Positions 17,580 through 29,890 are shown, counted from the first letter of the stretch. The stretch is DNA of 64,000 nt from Streptomyces lacrimifluminis (GCF_014646095.1 NZ_BMMU01000004.1:186001-250000), one strand, 5' to 3'. Numbers and translations: made by a program. The notes: generated by a model from the letters alone, not told the origin.

Positions 17580-19631
17580 TCAGGTGCGGCCTGTCGCCGC
17601 CGGGGTCGGCCGGGGCTCGGCGTCGTTCTCCGCCGCCGCCACGACCGTACGAGCGCGCGGGCCCATGAAGACGTACGACAGTCCGAACCCGGCCAGGACC
17701 ACCGCCGCCCCGCCCACCGCGTCCAGCACCCAGTGGTTGCCGGTCGCGACGATCGCGGAGACGGTGAAGAACGGATGCAGCAGTCCCAGCGCCTTCATCC
17801 ACCCCTTGGGGGCGACGATCGCGATGACGAGCCCGCACCACAGCGACCAGCCGAAGTGCAGCGAGGGCATCGCCGCGTACTGGTTGACCAGGGCCGTGAG
17901 CGTGCCGTAGTCCGGCTGGGAGAAGTCCTGGACGCCGTACACGGTGTCGATGATCCCGAGATCCGGCATCAGCCGCGGCGGCGCCAGCGGATAGAGCCAG
18001 AAGCCGGCGAGGCCGAGCAACGTGGTGAAGCCGAGGGAGGCGCGGGCCCAGCGGTAGTCGACCGGGCGGCGCCAGTAGAGGACGCCGAGGACGGTCAGGG
18101 GCACGAGGAAGTGGAACGACGTGTAGTAGAAGTCGAAGAAGTCCCGCAGCCAGCCGATCTTCACGACCGCGTGGTTGGCCCAGTACTCGATGTCGATGTG
18201 CAGGAACTTCTCGATGTCGTGGATCTGGTGGCCGTGGGCCTCGGCGGTGGACCGGCCGCCCGAGATCGTGCCGCCGGTCGCGGCGAGTCGGACCTTCTGG
18301 TAGACGGCGTACGTGACGCGGATCAGCAGCAGTTCGAGGAGCAGGTTCGGGCGGGTGAGCACCCGGCGCAGGAAGGGCAGGAGCGGGACGCGCCTGAAGC
18401 GGGCGGGGACCGGCGGCGCGTAGCCCGTGGGGACCGGGGAGCGGTAGAACTCCGAGGTCCGGGACAGGAACGGGACGACGGTGGCGGCGGCGACGGCTGC
18501 CAGCAGCACGATGTTGTCGCGGACCGGGTGGAGGGCGCCCACGTTCGGGATGACCATCTTGGCGGGCAGCGTCATCACGATGATGACGGCGACCGGCCAC
18601 ATGTAGCGGTCGGAGGCACGCTTGCCGACCCGGCCGACGACCGCGAGCAGTACCCACAGCAGCTGGTGCTGCCAGGCCGTGGGCGAGACCGCGACGGCGG
18701 CGCAGCCGATGATCGCCACGGCCAGCAGCAGCTGGCCGTCCTGGGCGTAGCGCACCGCCCGGCGCAGGCCCAGGGCGGCTACGACCGCGCCGAGCACCAG
18801 GAACAGGGTGATTTCGAGGGGGCCCTCGACGCCCAGCCGCAGCAGGGCGCCGTGCAGGGACTGGTTGGCGAGGTCGTCGGCGGCGCCGCCGAGCCCGGCC
18901 CCGCCCATGTGGTGGACCCAGTAGGTGTACGAGTCGTCCGCCATCGCGGCCCACGCGAGCGCGGTGCAGGCGACGAAGGTGATCCCCGCGGAGACGGCGG
19001 CCCGGCGGCGGCCGGTGAACCAGAGCAGTGGCGCGAACAGCAGCACGGTGGGCTGGAGTGCCGCGGCGAGGCCGATCAGGGCGCCTGCGGCCCGTTCCTC
19101 GCGTGCGACGAAGCAGCCGAGCAGGACCAGCAGGACGGGGATGATGCTGGTCTGGCCGAGGTGGAGGGTGTTGCGCACGGGCAGCGACAGCATCAGGAGG
19201 CTGATCGCGACGGGCGCGGCGAGCAGCGAGGTGCGACGGCTCACGGGCGTGGGCAGGGCGCGGGCGGCGACCACGCCGAGCGCGACGACGAGCAGCAGGG
19301 TGCCGAAGGTCCAGCCCCAGCCGAGGGCCTGCTCGGCGGCCCGGGTGAGCGGCTTGAGGACGAGCCCGCCGAAGGGCGTGCCGGTGAACCGGGTCGAGTC
19401 GTAGAGCGAGCCGTTCACATGCAGGACGCCGTCGGGTCCGACCCAGGTCTCCAGGTCGGTCAGGCGGTCCGCTTTCGGGGTACTGAGGACGGCGGCCACC
19501 TGTCTGACCGCGAGGACGGCGACGACGAGCCAGAGCGCCACCCGGGTCACTTTCAGCCGTGCCTGCGCCGTCCCGGCGGCGCCCGCTCCGAAGGCACCTC
19601 CCGCTCCACCACCGTGCTCTGCGTTCGCCAC
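17580..19631 (-). CDS. Fused GT87-like polyprenyl-phosphate mannosyltransferase and PAP2/Aur1-type phosphatase
   Basis: A 683-residue multi-pass protein from GTG 19631 (GGAGG about 10 bases upstream). The first ~420 residues form a many-helix GT-C/GT87 (DUF2029) fold with conserved NTLHLGQTSIIPVLLVLLG and AALQPTVLLFAP, as in the alpha-mannosyltransferases of lipoarabinomannan-type glycans. The last ~230 residues are a PAP2_3/Aur1-Ipt1 domain with IEKFLHIDIE, YPLAPPRLMPDLG, AMPSLHFGWS and GNHWVLDAVGG, containing the His residues of the phosphatase/phosphotransferase site. This combination suggests sugar transfer from a lipid carrier coupled to lipid phosphate turnover in the membrane. I recall the same fusion in other streptomycetes. 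Confidence 0.88.
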   Translation of the reverse strand: MANAEHGGGAGGAFGAGAAGTAQARLKVTRVALWLVVAVLAVRQVAAVLSTPKADRLTDLETWVGPDGVLHVNGSLYDSTRFTGTPFGGLVLKPLTRAAEQALGWGWTFGTLLLVVALGVVAARALPTPVSRRTSLLAAPVAISLLMLSLPVRNTLHLGQTSIIPVLLVLLGCFVAREERAAGALIGLAAALQPTVLLFAPLLWFTGRRRAAVSAGITFVACTALAWAAMADDSYTYWVHHMGGAGLGGAADDLANQSLHGALLRLGVEGPLEITLFLVLGAVVAALGLRRAVRYAQDGQLLLAVAIIGCAAVAVSPTAWQHQLLWVLLAVVGRVGKRASDRYMWPVAVIIVMTLPAKMVIPNVGALHPVRDNIVLLAAVAAATVVPFLSRTSEFYRSPVPTGYAPPVPARFRRVPLLPFLRRVLTRPNLLLELLLIRVTYAVYQKVRLAATGGTISGGRSTAEAHGHQIHDIEKFLHIDIEYWANHAVVKIGWLRDFFDFYYTSFHFLVPLTVLGVLYWRRPVDYRWARASLGFTTLLGLAGFWLYPLAPPRLMPDLGIIDTVYGVQDFSQPDYGTLTALVNQYAAMPSLHFGWSLWCGLVIAIVAPKGWMKALGLLHPFFTVSAIVATGNHWVLDAVGGAAVVLAGFGLSYVFMGPRARTVVAAAENDAEPRPTPAATGRT

Positions 19632-19950
19632 GCCTCGCAGGCCTCCGCCCTGTCTGTCCCATACGCAACAAGGGCACCATTTGCCCCACACGTATCATCC
19701 TGTACGAATCCCCCGAGGATCGCACCGCCCCTCGAAGTGAGACGCGAGCAACCCCCGCTTCACCTGAGGGACTCCGGCCATTCGTCCGGCCTTTTGTCCG
19801 GTCGACGATAGTCCGCCCGGGCTCCCGTTCCGCCCCTCGGCCGCCCGCGGACCGCACGGAGGCAGGAAACCGGTCGCTTTCCGGCCGGATCGGACAAGGT
19901 CCGCCCGAAGACGGGCATGGCTCGCCCGAGCCCGGAGTAGCGTCGCCGGG
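19632..19950. other. Divergent promoter region, no gene seen
   Basis: This 319-base gap separates the GT87-PAP2 gene (minus) from the metallophosphoesterase gene (plus). I find no convincing short coding sequence, RNA or palindromic operator. It presumably holds two divergent promoters. Confidence 0.6.
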
Positions 19951-20832
19951 ATGCGGATCCTCCATCTCTCCGACACCCACATCGATCACTCCGGAGCGCC
20001 CAAACGCGACGGCATCGACCCGACCGGGTCGCTGCGCGGGATGCTCGCCGACGTCCGCCATCTCACGGGCCTCGGGGCCGTCGTCGTCAGCGGGGACCTC
20101 GCGGACAGCGGGGCGCCCGAGGAGTACGCGGTCGTACGGGACCTGGTGGGCTCGTTCGCCCGGGAGCGGGGCATCCCGGTGTTCTGCGCCACCGGCAACC
20201 ACGACGAGCGCGGCGCCTTCGCGAAGGCACTGGGCAGCGGACACCTGGACCCGGCGGGCAAAGACCGCGCCGACTCACGACTCACCTCCACCGAAGGCGA
20301 GTTGGCGGCGTCGAGCGTGGTCGAGGGGCATCGGATCGTCACCCTCGACTCGCTCGTGCCGGGCAAGGTGTACGGATACCTGGGCGCCGCCCAACTCGAA
20401 TGGCTGCGCGAGCTGTTGCGCACCCCGGCGCCGTACGGCACGACGGTCGTGCTGCACCATCCGCCGGTCACCCTGGGCACCGCGCTCCAGCGGGCGATGG
20501 GGCTGGGCAACCCGGCGGACCTCGCCGACGCGGTCCGTGGCAGCGACGTACGGCTGATCCTGTGCGGCCACTTCCACCTCCAGATCATGGGGTACCTGGA
20601 GTCCGTGCCGGTGTGGGTGACGCCGGGAGTGGTCAGCCGGATCGATCTGACCGGCCCGGCGGACACGGAACGAGCGGTGCGCGGAGCCTCGGCCACTCTC
20701 GTCGACCTGGGCTCGCCGCACGGCCCGCTGTTCCACACGCTGCACGCCCGCGACCCGCGCGCCGGTGAGACCGTCTACGAACTCGACGAGGCGAGGATCA
20801 CCGACCTCGTCGCCCGTGAGGGCTACAAATAA
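19951..20832 (+). CDS. Calcineurin-like metallophosphoesterase, CpdA/3',5'-cyclic nucleotide phosphodiesterase type
   Basis: A 293-residue soluble protein that starts exactly at the first metal motif. MRILHLSDTHID supplies Asp and His, VVSGDLADSG the bridging Asp, ATGNHDERG the Asn and His, VVLHHPP a further His, and CGHFHLQ the last pair. This is the full five-block signature of class III cyclic nucleotide phosphodiesterases and related dinuclear metal phosphoesterases. The substrate is not fixed by sequence: cAMP, other phosphodiesters or phospholipid head groups are possible. It is followed by an O-methyltransferase gene 75 bases downstream. Confidence 0.92.
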   Translation: MRILHLSDTHIDHSGAPKRDGIDPTGSLRGMLADVRHLTGLGAVVVSGDLADSGAPEEYAVVRDLVGSFARERGIPVFCATGNHDERGAFAKALGSGHLDPAGKDRADSRLTSTEGELAASSVVEGHRIVTLDSLVPGKVYGYLGAAQLEWLRELLRTPAPYGTTVVLHHPPVTLGTALQRAMGLGNPADLADAVRGSDVRLILCGHFHLQIMGYLESVPVWVTPGVVSRIDLTGPADTERAVRGASATLVDLGSPHGPLFHTLHARDPRAGETVYELDEARITDLVAREGYK

Positions 20833-20907
20833 CCCCGTGAGGGCTACAAGCGACTCGGCACACCCCCGCACCTCACACCCCGGTCACGAACGGAAGGTAC
20901 GGCTCTC

Positions 20908-21579
20908 ATGAGCGAGTCCCAGCGCTGGGAAGACGTCGACGACTACTTCACCGACCTCCTGGCCCCGGCCGACGAGGCCCTGGAGGCGGCGCTGCGCGAC
21001 AGCGACGCGGAGGGGCTGCCGCACATCAGCGTCGCCCCGAACCAGGGCAAGCTGCTCCAGCTCCTCGCCCAGATCCAGGGCGCCCGCCGCATCCTGGAGA
21101 TCGGCACGCTCGGCGGCTACAGCACCATCTGGCTGGGCCGCGCGCTCCCGGCCGACGGCCGGCTGATCACCCTGGAGTACGACGCGAAGCACGCCGACGT
21201 CGCCCGCCGCAACCTCGCCCGGGCCGGCCTCGACGCCATCACCGAGGTGCGGACGGGCCCCGCCCTGGAGACGCTGCCCAAGCTGGCCGACGAGAATCCC
21301 GGGCCGTTCGACCTGGTCTTCATCGACGCCGACAAGGCCAACAACCCGCACTACGTGGAGTGGGCCCTGCGGCTGACCACCACGGGCAGCCTGATCATCG
21401 TCGACAACGTGGTGCGCGGGGGCGCGGTGACCGACGCCGAGTCCACCGACCCGGGCATCCGGGGCACCCGCGCCGCCCTCCAGCTCATCGCCGAGCACCC
21501 GAGGCTGAGCGGCACGGCGGTACAGACGGTGGGCAGCAAGGGGTACGACGGCTTCGCCCTGGCGAGGGTCGTGGCATAG
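20908..21579 (+). CDS. SAM-dependent O-methyltransferase (COMT-like, class I)
   Basis: A 223-residue protein with the Rossmann SAM-binding signature ILEIGTLGGYSTIWLG, the acidic strand end LITLEYD, and the metal/catalytic block VFIDADKANNPHY with IIVDNVVRGG. These are the features of Mg-dependent catechol and caffeoyl-CoA type O-methyltransferases (Methyltransf_3). The final AV-strand block GSKGYDGFALARVV closes the fold. The substrate is unknown. The gene is on the same strand as the phosphoesterase with ordinary spacing. Confidence 0.92.
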   Translation: MSESQRWEDVDDYFTDLLAPADEALEAALRDSDAEGLPHISVAPNQGKLLQLLAQIQGARRILEIGTLGGYSTIWLGRALPADGRLITLEYDAKHADVARRNLARAGLDAITEVRTGPALETLPKLADENPGPFDLVFIDADKANNPHYVEWALRLTTTGSLIIVDNVVRGGAVTDAESTDPGIRGTRAALQLIAEHPRLSGTAVQTVGSKGYDGFALARVVA

Positions 21580-21612
21580 CCGAAACGGCTCCCGCCGTCC
21601 TCGGCCCGTGTC

Positions 21613-22005
21613 TCAACCCTCGTGATAGAAGCCCACGTTGACACTGCGCGGCCCGGTGCGGTCCTGGACGATGACCTCACCGGCGCCGCCCCGGGGCAGC
21701 GGCACGCTCCCTCCGTACGGCACGGTCTGGGCGTACTCGCCCACCACCAGCCGGACTTCGGAGGACGGGTCGGGCTGGGAGCCCTGCAGCCAGGAGAGGT
21801 GCCAGGTGTTGTCGGGGCCGCACAGGAACTCCAGGTGGACCCGTGAGACGAACAGCCAGTCGTCGGGGGTCACGAGACGGCACACCGCCTTGTCCCGGCC
21901 CACCCGCATGATGGCCCCCGGTTCGCTGGGCGCCTCGGCCATGAGCATGCCGGCCGTGGCGCCGGCGTCCGTCCCGGAGACGGTGGCCATGGTGAGTTCG
22001 AGCAC
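21613..22005 (-). CDS. Small FHA-domain-like protein
   Basis: The GTG at 22005 is chosen because AAGGAG sits five bases upstream; a longer frame to 22161 would run into the divergent gene's promoter. The 130-residue product contains an FHA-like core: RVGRD, then a short strand, LVTPDDWLFVSRVHLEF with the Ser-Arg-x-His set that reads phosphothreonine, then W.L.WLQGSQ and a VPYGGSVPLPRGG strand pair. FHA domains bind phosphothreonine made by Ser/Thr kinases, and three such kinases occur in this window, though none adjacent. No other domain is present, so it may act as an adaptor. Confidence 0.78.
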   Translation of the reverse strand: MLELTMATVSGTDAGATAGMLMAEAPSEPGAIMRVGRDKAVCRLVTPDDWLFVSRVHLEFLCGPDNTWHLSWLQGSQPDPSSEVRLVVGEYAQTVPYGGSVPLPRGGAGEVIVQDRTGPRSVNVGFYHEG

Positions 22006-22161
22006 GTGCGCTCCTTCTGAACGGTCACCGAGGGTGACCCGACCGGTCCTCGCGGCACAGTCGTTGCTGAACAGTCCCTGTACGGCAGCCATGTTGCCGT
22101 ACGACGCCGCATGATAAATCGCCCGATCGTCGGGTTGGGCAAGGTCCGGCACAATGGACAC

Positions 22162-22572
22162 ATGACCGAACGCAAACCACCCGGTGCGAGTTTCGAGTCC
22201 TGGGTCGACCGGCAGATCCGCGAGGCGGAGGCGCGTGGGGAGTTCGCCGGGCTTCCCGGTGCGGGCAAGCCGCTGTCCGACGGTGCTGACACGCCGTACG
22301 ACGAACTGTGGTGGGTCAAACAGAAAATGGCCCGCGAGGGGCTGTCGGTCCTGCCGCCGACGCTGGCCCTGCGCAAGGAGGCGGAGGACGCGCTGGCGGC
22401 GGCGTACAAGGCCCCCTCCGAGGGGGCGGTCCGCCGGATCGTGACGGAGATCAACGTCAAGATCCGCGACATGATGCTCAGGCCGCCGCCCGGCCCCCCG
22501 CTGGGTCTCAAGCCCTACGACGTCGACGACGTCGTAGGGGAGTGGCGGGAGGCGCGGGCGGAGCAGGCGTGA
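22162..22572 (+). CDS. DUF1992 protein (DnaJ homologue subfamily C member 28 type)
   Basis: A 136-residue protein with the family hallmark near the N-terminus: SWVDRQIREAEARGEFAGLP followed by GAGKPL, then LPPTLALRKEAE. This DUF1992 domain occurs alone in bacteria and in the eukaryotic DNAJC28 protein; its biochemical role is unclear. The tail GPPLGLKPYDVDDVVGEWREAR is usual for actinobacterial members. The gene diverges from the FHA-like gene. Confidence 0.9.
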   Translation: MTERKPPGASFESWVDRQIREAEARGEFAGLPGAGKPLSDGADTPYDELWWVKQKMAREGLSVLPPTLALRKEAEDALAAAYKAPSEGAVRRIVTEINVKIRDMMLRPPPGPPLGLKPYDVDDVVGEWREARAEQA

Positions 22573-22613
22573 CAGGACTGCGGTGCGGGCGGCCTCAGCG
22601 GTGTGCGGGGGCC

Positions 22614-23381
22614 TCAGCTGCGCAGCAGCCGCTCCGCCAGTTCACGGTAGTCCCGCAGGGCGAGACGGAGCCGCTCGGTTTCGCCACCGGTGTCGTTGGC
22701 ACCGGTGGACTGCAGGGTGGCTCGCACGGTACGGCGGTTGCGCTCCACCGCCTCCGTGAAGCGCTCGGTGATCTCCTCCAGTACGCGGTCGGCCTCCTCG
22801 ACGGACTCCTGGGGGCCGTCCACGAAGCCGGTGACGGCGTGCTGGAGCCGCAGTGAGAGCTTGTCCCGCTCGTCCTGCGCGAGCAGCGCGACCCCGTGGG
22901 ACGACTGGCCGTCGGGGGAACGGGTGGCCGCGGGCGCGGAGCCGGGCGGCCGTACGGTTGCACCGTCGACCGACTTCCTGCCGTCCGCCCTCTCGGCGGC
23001 CGGCCGCTCACCGGCCGACTTCCTGGCATCGGTCCTCTCGGTGGCCGACCGTTCGCCGACCTGCCGTTCGCCGGCCAACCCCTCCCGGCCTGCCCTCTCG
23101 CCGGTCAGCCTGCCACCGCCCGACTTCTCGGTGGCGGACCTCTCGCCGGTCAGCCTTTCCCCGGTCGCACTCTCGGTGCCCGACCTGTCGGCGCCCGACC
23201 TGTCGCCGGCCTGCCTCTCGCCGGTCAGCCTGTCGCCGGTCGCGTTCTCGGTGCCCAGCCTGTCGGCGCCCGACCTGTCGCCGGTCGCCTTCTCACCTGT
23301 CGCCCGCTCCGCGGCCGACCTCTCGGCGGCCGGCCTCGCGGTGTCCGGCTTCGTCGTGTCCCGGTTGCCGTTGTCCGTCAT
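22614..23381 (-). CDS. Low-complexity GER/DRSGADR repeat protein with C-terminal helical module
   Basis: A 255-residue protein whose ATG lies 5 bases after the stop of the next gene upstream, so the two are co-transcribed. Residues about 15-130 are repeats of short units such as GDRSGADR, ATGERLTGER and AERPAAER, very rich in Arg, Glu, Gly and Thr. The last ~95 residues form a predicted helical domain with FVDGPQESVEEADRVLEEI. The upstream gene has a matching FVESPHQAVADADLLLREL block, so the two appear to be related. The repeats are encoded by near-identical DNA units and are likely to vary in number. No function is known. Confidence 0.7.
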   Translation of the reverse strand: MTDNGNRDTTKPDTARPAAERSAAERATGEKATGDRSGADRLGTENATGDRLTGERQAGDRSGADRSGTESATGERLTGERSATEKSGGGRLTGERAGREGLAGERQVGERSATERTDARKSAGERPAAERADGRKSVDGATVRPPGSAPAATRSPDGQSSHGVALLAQDERDKLSLRLQHAVTGFVDGPQESVEEADRVLEEITERFTEAVERNRRTVRATLQSTGANDTGGETERLRLALRDYRELAERLLRS

Positions 23382-23386
23382 GTCCG

Positions 23387-23986
23387 TCAACTTCCCTTCA
23401 GCTGAAGCTTGTTGAGTCGCGACTTCGACTTCGGCCGGGGCCGCTCCCGCTCGTCGACCAGGTCGTCGAAGAAGGCGCGGGCCTCGATCATCGCCGTGCG
23501 CATCTCCTCGGTGTCGGCCTGCTTCTCGTGGGCCGCGCTGTGCACGCGCCGATAGCCGTGCACATGCTCGGCGTGGTGCACCGAGAGCGCCGCGAACTGC
23601 TCCTCGTACTCGCCGCCGCTGGGGAAGCCACGGGCACCGGCGAGCTCACGGAGGAGCAGGTCGGCATCGGCGACCGCCTGGTGCGGCGACTCGACGAACT
23701 GTTCCTGGGCGGCCGCCCAGCGGGCCGTGAACCGTTCGCGCTCAGCGGGGTCCAACGGCCGTTCCCGCAGGTCACCGTGGCGCTGGACACGCTCGGCGAG
23801 CTCGCGGTCGGCCGCCTTGGTGTCCCCGTCGTGGCGGGAGACGACCCGGTCGTACTCGGGTCCGAAGCGCCGTTTCAGGTGGTGTGGGCCGTGCGGGCCG
23901 GCTGCCCGCCGGTTCAGGGCGACCGCGCCTATGACGAGGGCCGCGACAATGATCACGATCAGAACGATGAGCACTCCTGTGGACAT
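23387..23986 (-). CDS. Membrane-anchored protein with conserved helical FVxxPxxAVxxAD module
   Basis: A 199-residue protein from an ATG with GGAAGG five bases upstream. It opens with one hydrophobic helix (TGVLIVLIVIIVAALVIGAVAL), then a basic segment and an alpha-helical cytoplasmic region: RFGPEYDRVV, RFTARWAAAQEQFVESPHQAVADADLLLREL, HHAEHVHGYR and EARAFFDDLVDE. The RFGPEYDR and W..AQ..FV..P..AV..AD..L blocks recur in many uncharacterised actinobacterial proteins. The gene precedes the repeat-rich protein that shares the second block. The function is unknown. Confidence 0.78.
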   Translation of the reverse strand: MSTGVLIVLIVIIVAALVIGAVALNRRAAGPHGPHHLKRRFGPEYDRVVSRHDGDTKAADRELAERVQRHGDLRERPLDPAERERFTARWAAAQEQFVESPHQAVADADLLLRELAGARGFPSGGEYEEQFAALSVHHAEHVHGYRRVHSAAHEKQADTEEMRTAMIEARAFFDDLVDERERPRPKSKSRLNKLQLKGS

Positions 23987-24161
23987 GAACGCCTTCCGGA
24001 TCTCTCGACCGACTTCTCGACCGACCCGACCGACGGTCCGAACAGGGCGGTCACAGTCCCGAGTTGCCCGGAAGTCGCTCCCCAAACGGCGCGGGGCAGG
24101 ACTCGCAGGTCACGCATATCCGGTTGCGCACCCTCGGGGGCGGCTGCCGAGAATGCCCGTC

Positions 24162-27955
<3,794 letters not shown>

Positions 27956-28009
27956 GGCTGCGCAGGCTCGGCGGGGCATCGGCATCGGCGGTGTCGGCGT
28001 GACCGTCCC

Positions 28010-28080
28010 TGGGGCTGCCGCCCCCAGACCCCCGCATCGGCCCTGAACGGGCCTCGTCCCCAATCGCCGGACGGGCTGGA
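28010..28080. repeat. Streptomyces extragenic repeat ending CGCCGGACGGGCTGGA
   Basis: The stretch GGGGCTGCCGCCCCCAGACC through AATCGCCGGACGGGCTGGA has the form of a common Streptomyces intergenic repeat: a G/C hairpin followed by a conserved ATCGCCGGACGGGCT tail. It follows the peptidoglycan-binding gene and may help terminate transcription. Confidence 0.6.
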
Positions 28081-28233
28081 TATGCGGGTCGGCGCTGACG
28101 TGGTGCTGCCCGGACCGCGGAAGCAGCACGGGCAGGCGAGCGGGCTGGTGTCTCAACTACCGCCCGGTACCAAGAAGTTCAACGCCACCTGGCAATCACG
28201 CCGAGACGGGTGGGTGGGAAACAGGGCCCGAGC

Positions 28234-28905
28234 TCACACCCCGCCCGCCCCGAAGGTCACCCGCAGCTCCCCGCCCCCCACGGAAGTGACCCGCACCCCC
28301 ACCAGATCCGGCACCACCACATCCGGCCGGTGGTAGTGGGCCCGCGGCCCAACCCCCACCACCCGCATCCCCGCGGAGCGCCCCGCCTCGATCCCGGCCC
28401 CGGAGTCCTCGAAGACGACACAGTCAGCGGGATCGACCCCCAACTCGGCCGCGCCCTTCAGAAACCCCTCGGGATCCGGCTTGCTCGCCCCGACTGACTC
28501 CGCGGTGACGCGAACGTCCGGCAGCCCCAGCCCCGCCGCACGCATCCGCGCGGTCGACAGCGCGACGTCGGCGGAGGTCACCAGCGCATGCGGAAGCCCG
28601 TGCAGGGAGGCCAGGAACTCGAAGGCGCCCGGTATCGCGACGACGCCCTCCAGATCGGCGGTCTCCTCCGCGAGCATGCGCGCGTTGTCGGCGTGGTTCT
28701 GCTCCATGGGCCGGTCGGGCAGCAGCACCGCCATGGAGGCGTACCCCTGCCGACCGTGCACCACCTTCATGACCTCGTCGCCGTTCAGCCCGTGGCGGTC
28801 CGCCCAGCGGCGCCAGATGCGCTCGACGACGGCGTCCGAGTTGACGAGGGTGCCGTCCATGTCGAGAAGAAGGGCACGGGCGGTGAGCACGGTGGTGGCC
28901 GTCAT
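28234..28905 (-). CDS. HAD-superfamily phosphatase, beta-phosphoglucomutase/sugar phosphatase type
   Basis: A 223-residue protein from an ATG with TTGGAG seven bases upstream. HAD motif I is LLLDMDGTLVNSD (nucleophile and acid Asp), motif II VTSAD, motif III Lys in ASKPDPEGF, and motif IV VVFEDSGAGIEAG. The cap is the small helical C1 type between motifs I and II. This set is typical of sugar-phosphate phosphatases and beta-phosphoglucomutases. The substrate is not determined by sequence. It stands alone between the repeat region and the transporter gene. Confidence 0.92.
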   Translation of the reverse strand: MTATTVLTARALLLDMDGTLVNSDAVVERIWRRWADRHGLNGDEVMKVVHGRQGYASMAVLLPDRPMEQNHADNARMLAEETADLEGVVAIPGAFEFLASLHGLPHALVTSADVALSTARMRAAGLGLPDVRVTAESVGASKPDPEGFLKGAAELGVDPADCVVFEDSGAGIEAGRSAGMRVVGVGPRAHYHRPDVVVPDLVGVRVTSVGGGELRVTFGAGGV

Positions 28906-29085
28906 CGGCGGGCTCCAAGACACAGGTACGGGACCAAGGCGGCCCCGCCCGCCGGTCAGGGAAAACGGGCGGGAGCCACTTTGTTTCTACACGGTACAAA
29001 AGAAACCGTGCCTCCCGCTACCGTCTGAGGCAATCGTTCACCGATCGGTCACCTCCGAGGCACCCCACTCCCCGCCCGGTCACAC

Positions 29086-29667
29086 CTACCCGGCCACCGC
29101 CTCCCAAAGACTCCACACCCCGAGTGCCAGCATCAGCACCGCCGCGACCTTGGTGATCAGCTCCAGCGGCACCCGCCTCATCAGCGCCCGGCCACCCACG
29201 ATCCCGAGCCCGGCCACCGCCCACAGCGCGAGCACCGCGCCGAGACCGACGGAGAGCGGATCGTCGTAACGGGCGGCGAGGTTGGCCGTCATGATCTGTG
29301 TGAGATCGCCGAACTCGGCGACGAGGATGAGCATGAAGCCGGCCCCCGACACCTTCCAGAAGGACTGGTCCCCGGGCCGCCGCACCTCCCCCTCCTCCTC
29401 ACCCTTCTTCAGCAGCAGCACAGCGGCCCCGCCCAGGAAGAGCACACCGGTCAGCGCGTGGACGAGTTGCTGCGGCAGCAGCGTGAGGACACTGCCCGCC
29501 GCGACGGCCAGCGCGACATGGACGGCGAAGGCGGCGGCCACGCCCGCGAAGACGTACGAGGCGCGGTACCGGGTGCCGAGGACGAGCCCGGCGAGGGCGG
29601 TCTTGTCCGGGAGTTCGGCAAGGAAGACGACGCCGAAGACGAGCGCCGTGACACTGAAGCTGATCAA
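29086..29667 (-). CDS. TMEM165/GDT1 family cation (Mn2+/Ca2+) exporter under riboswitch control
   Basis: A 193-residue membrane protein with about six helices and the two family motifs, FLAELPDKT in helix 1 and LVAEFGDLTQ in the second half, which carry the acidic cation-binding residues. The only reasonable start is TTG 29667, preceded by GAGG four bases away; the weak start may leave room for translational control. UPF0016/GDT1 proteins move Mn2+ or Ca2+ in exchange for protons. A yybP-ykoY riboswitch lies upstream on the same strand and makes manganese the likely substrate and inducer. Confidence 0.93.
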   Translation of the reverse strand: MISFSVTALVFGVVFLAELPDKTALAGLVLGTRYRASYVFAGVAAAFAVHVALAVAAGSVLTLLPQQLVHALTGVLFLGGAAVLLLKKGEEEGEVRRPGDQSFWKVSGAGFMLILVAEFGDLTQIMTANLAARYDDPLSVGLGAVLALWAVAGLGIVGGRALMRRVPLELITKVAAVLMLALGVWSLWEAVAG

Positions 29668-29744
29668 GGTTCCTCAATCGGTCGGGGCTGCCCCACCGAG
29701 AGTGCGATGACCGCACGCTTCCCGCGCTGCGACACCTCGGCACG

Positions 29745-29771
29745 GCAGCACACGTAACACGTATGTGCTGC
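29745..29771 (-). promoter_or_regulatory. Hairpin between the Mn riboswitch and the TMEM165 gene
   Basis: GCAGCACA (29745-29752) and TGTGCTGC (29764-29771) pair, extended by an inner CGT/ACG match. On the minus-strand RNA this hairpin starts just after the riboswitch P1 stem, where an expression platform is expected. There is no U tract, so Rho-dependent or translational control is more likely than intrinsic termination. Confidence 0.5.
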
Positions 29772-29773
29772 TC

Positions 29774-29890
29774 TGCCGAAGGTCTCGCTGGCCGGTCCGC
29801 ACAGCGTGTGCGGAACCTGCCTCCGGGCGCCGGCTCAGACGAGCTGAGCAGTATGTCGACGGTCCGGCGAAGAGCTACTCCCCTTCTGCA
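29774..29890 (-). ncRNA. yybP-ykoY (mntP-type) manganese riboswitch
   Basis: Read on the minus strand, the region contains GGGGAGTAGC (29883-29874), GTCGACATACTGC, a GAGCCGGCGCCCGG block and closing AGACCTTCGG. These are the conserved segments of the yybP-ykoY aptamer, in order. The ends TGCAGAAGG and CCTTCGGCA pair as stem P1 with one mismatch. Such aptamers bind Mn2+ and switch on exporters. The element ends 106 bases before the TMEM165/GDT1 start. Confidence 0.9.

Noticed and set aside
17398..20244. 948-residue minus-strand frame and the 801-residue plus-strand frame across the GT87-PAP2 gene
   Set aside because: Both are compositionally skewed shadows; the true frame has clear membrane helices and PAP2 motifs.
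22900..23320. CRISPR array in the repeat-rich region
   Set aside because: Repeats are in-frame protein repeats without unique spacers of constant length and no cas genes are present.
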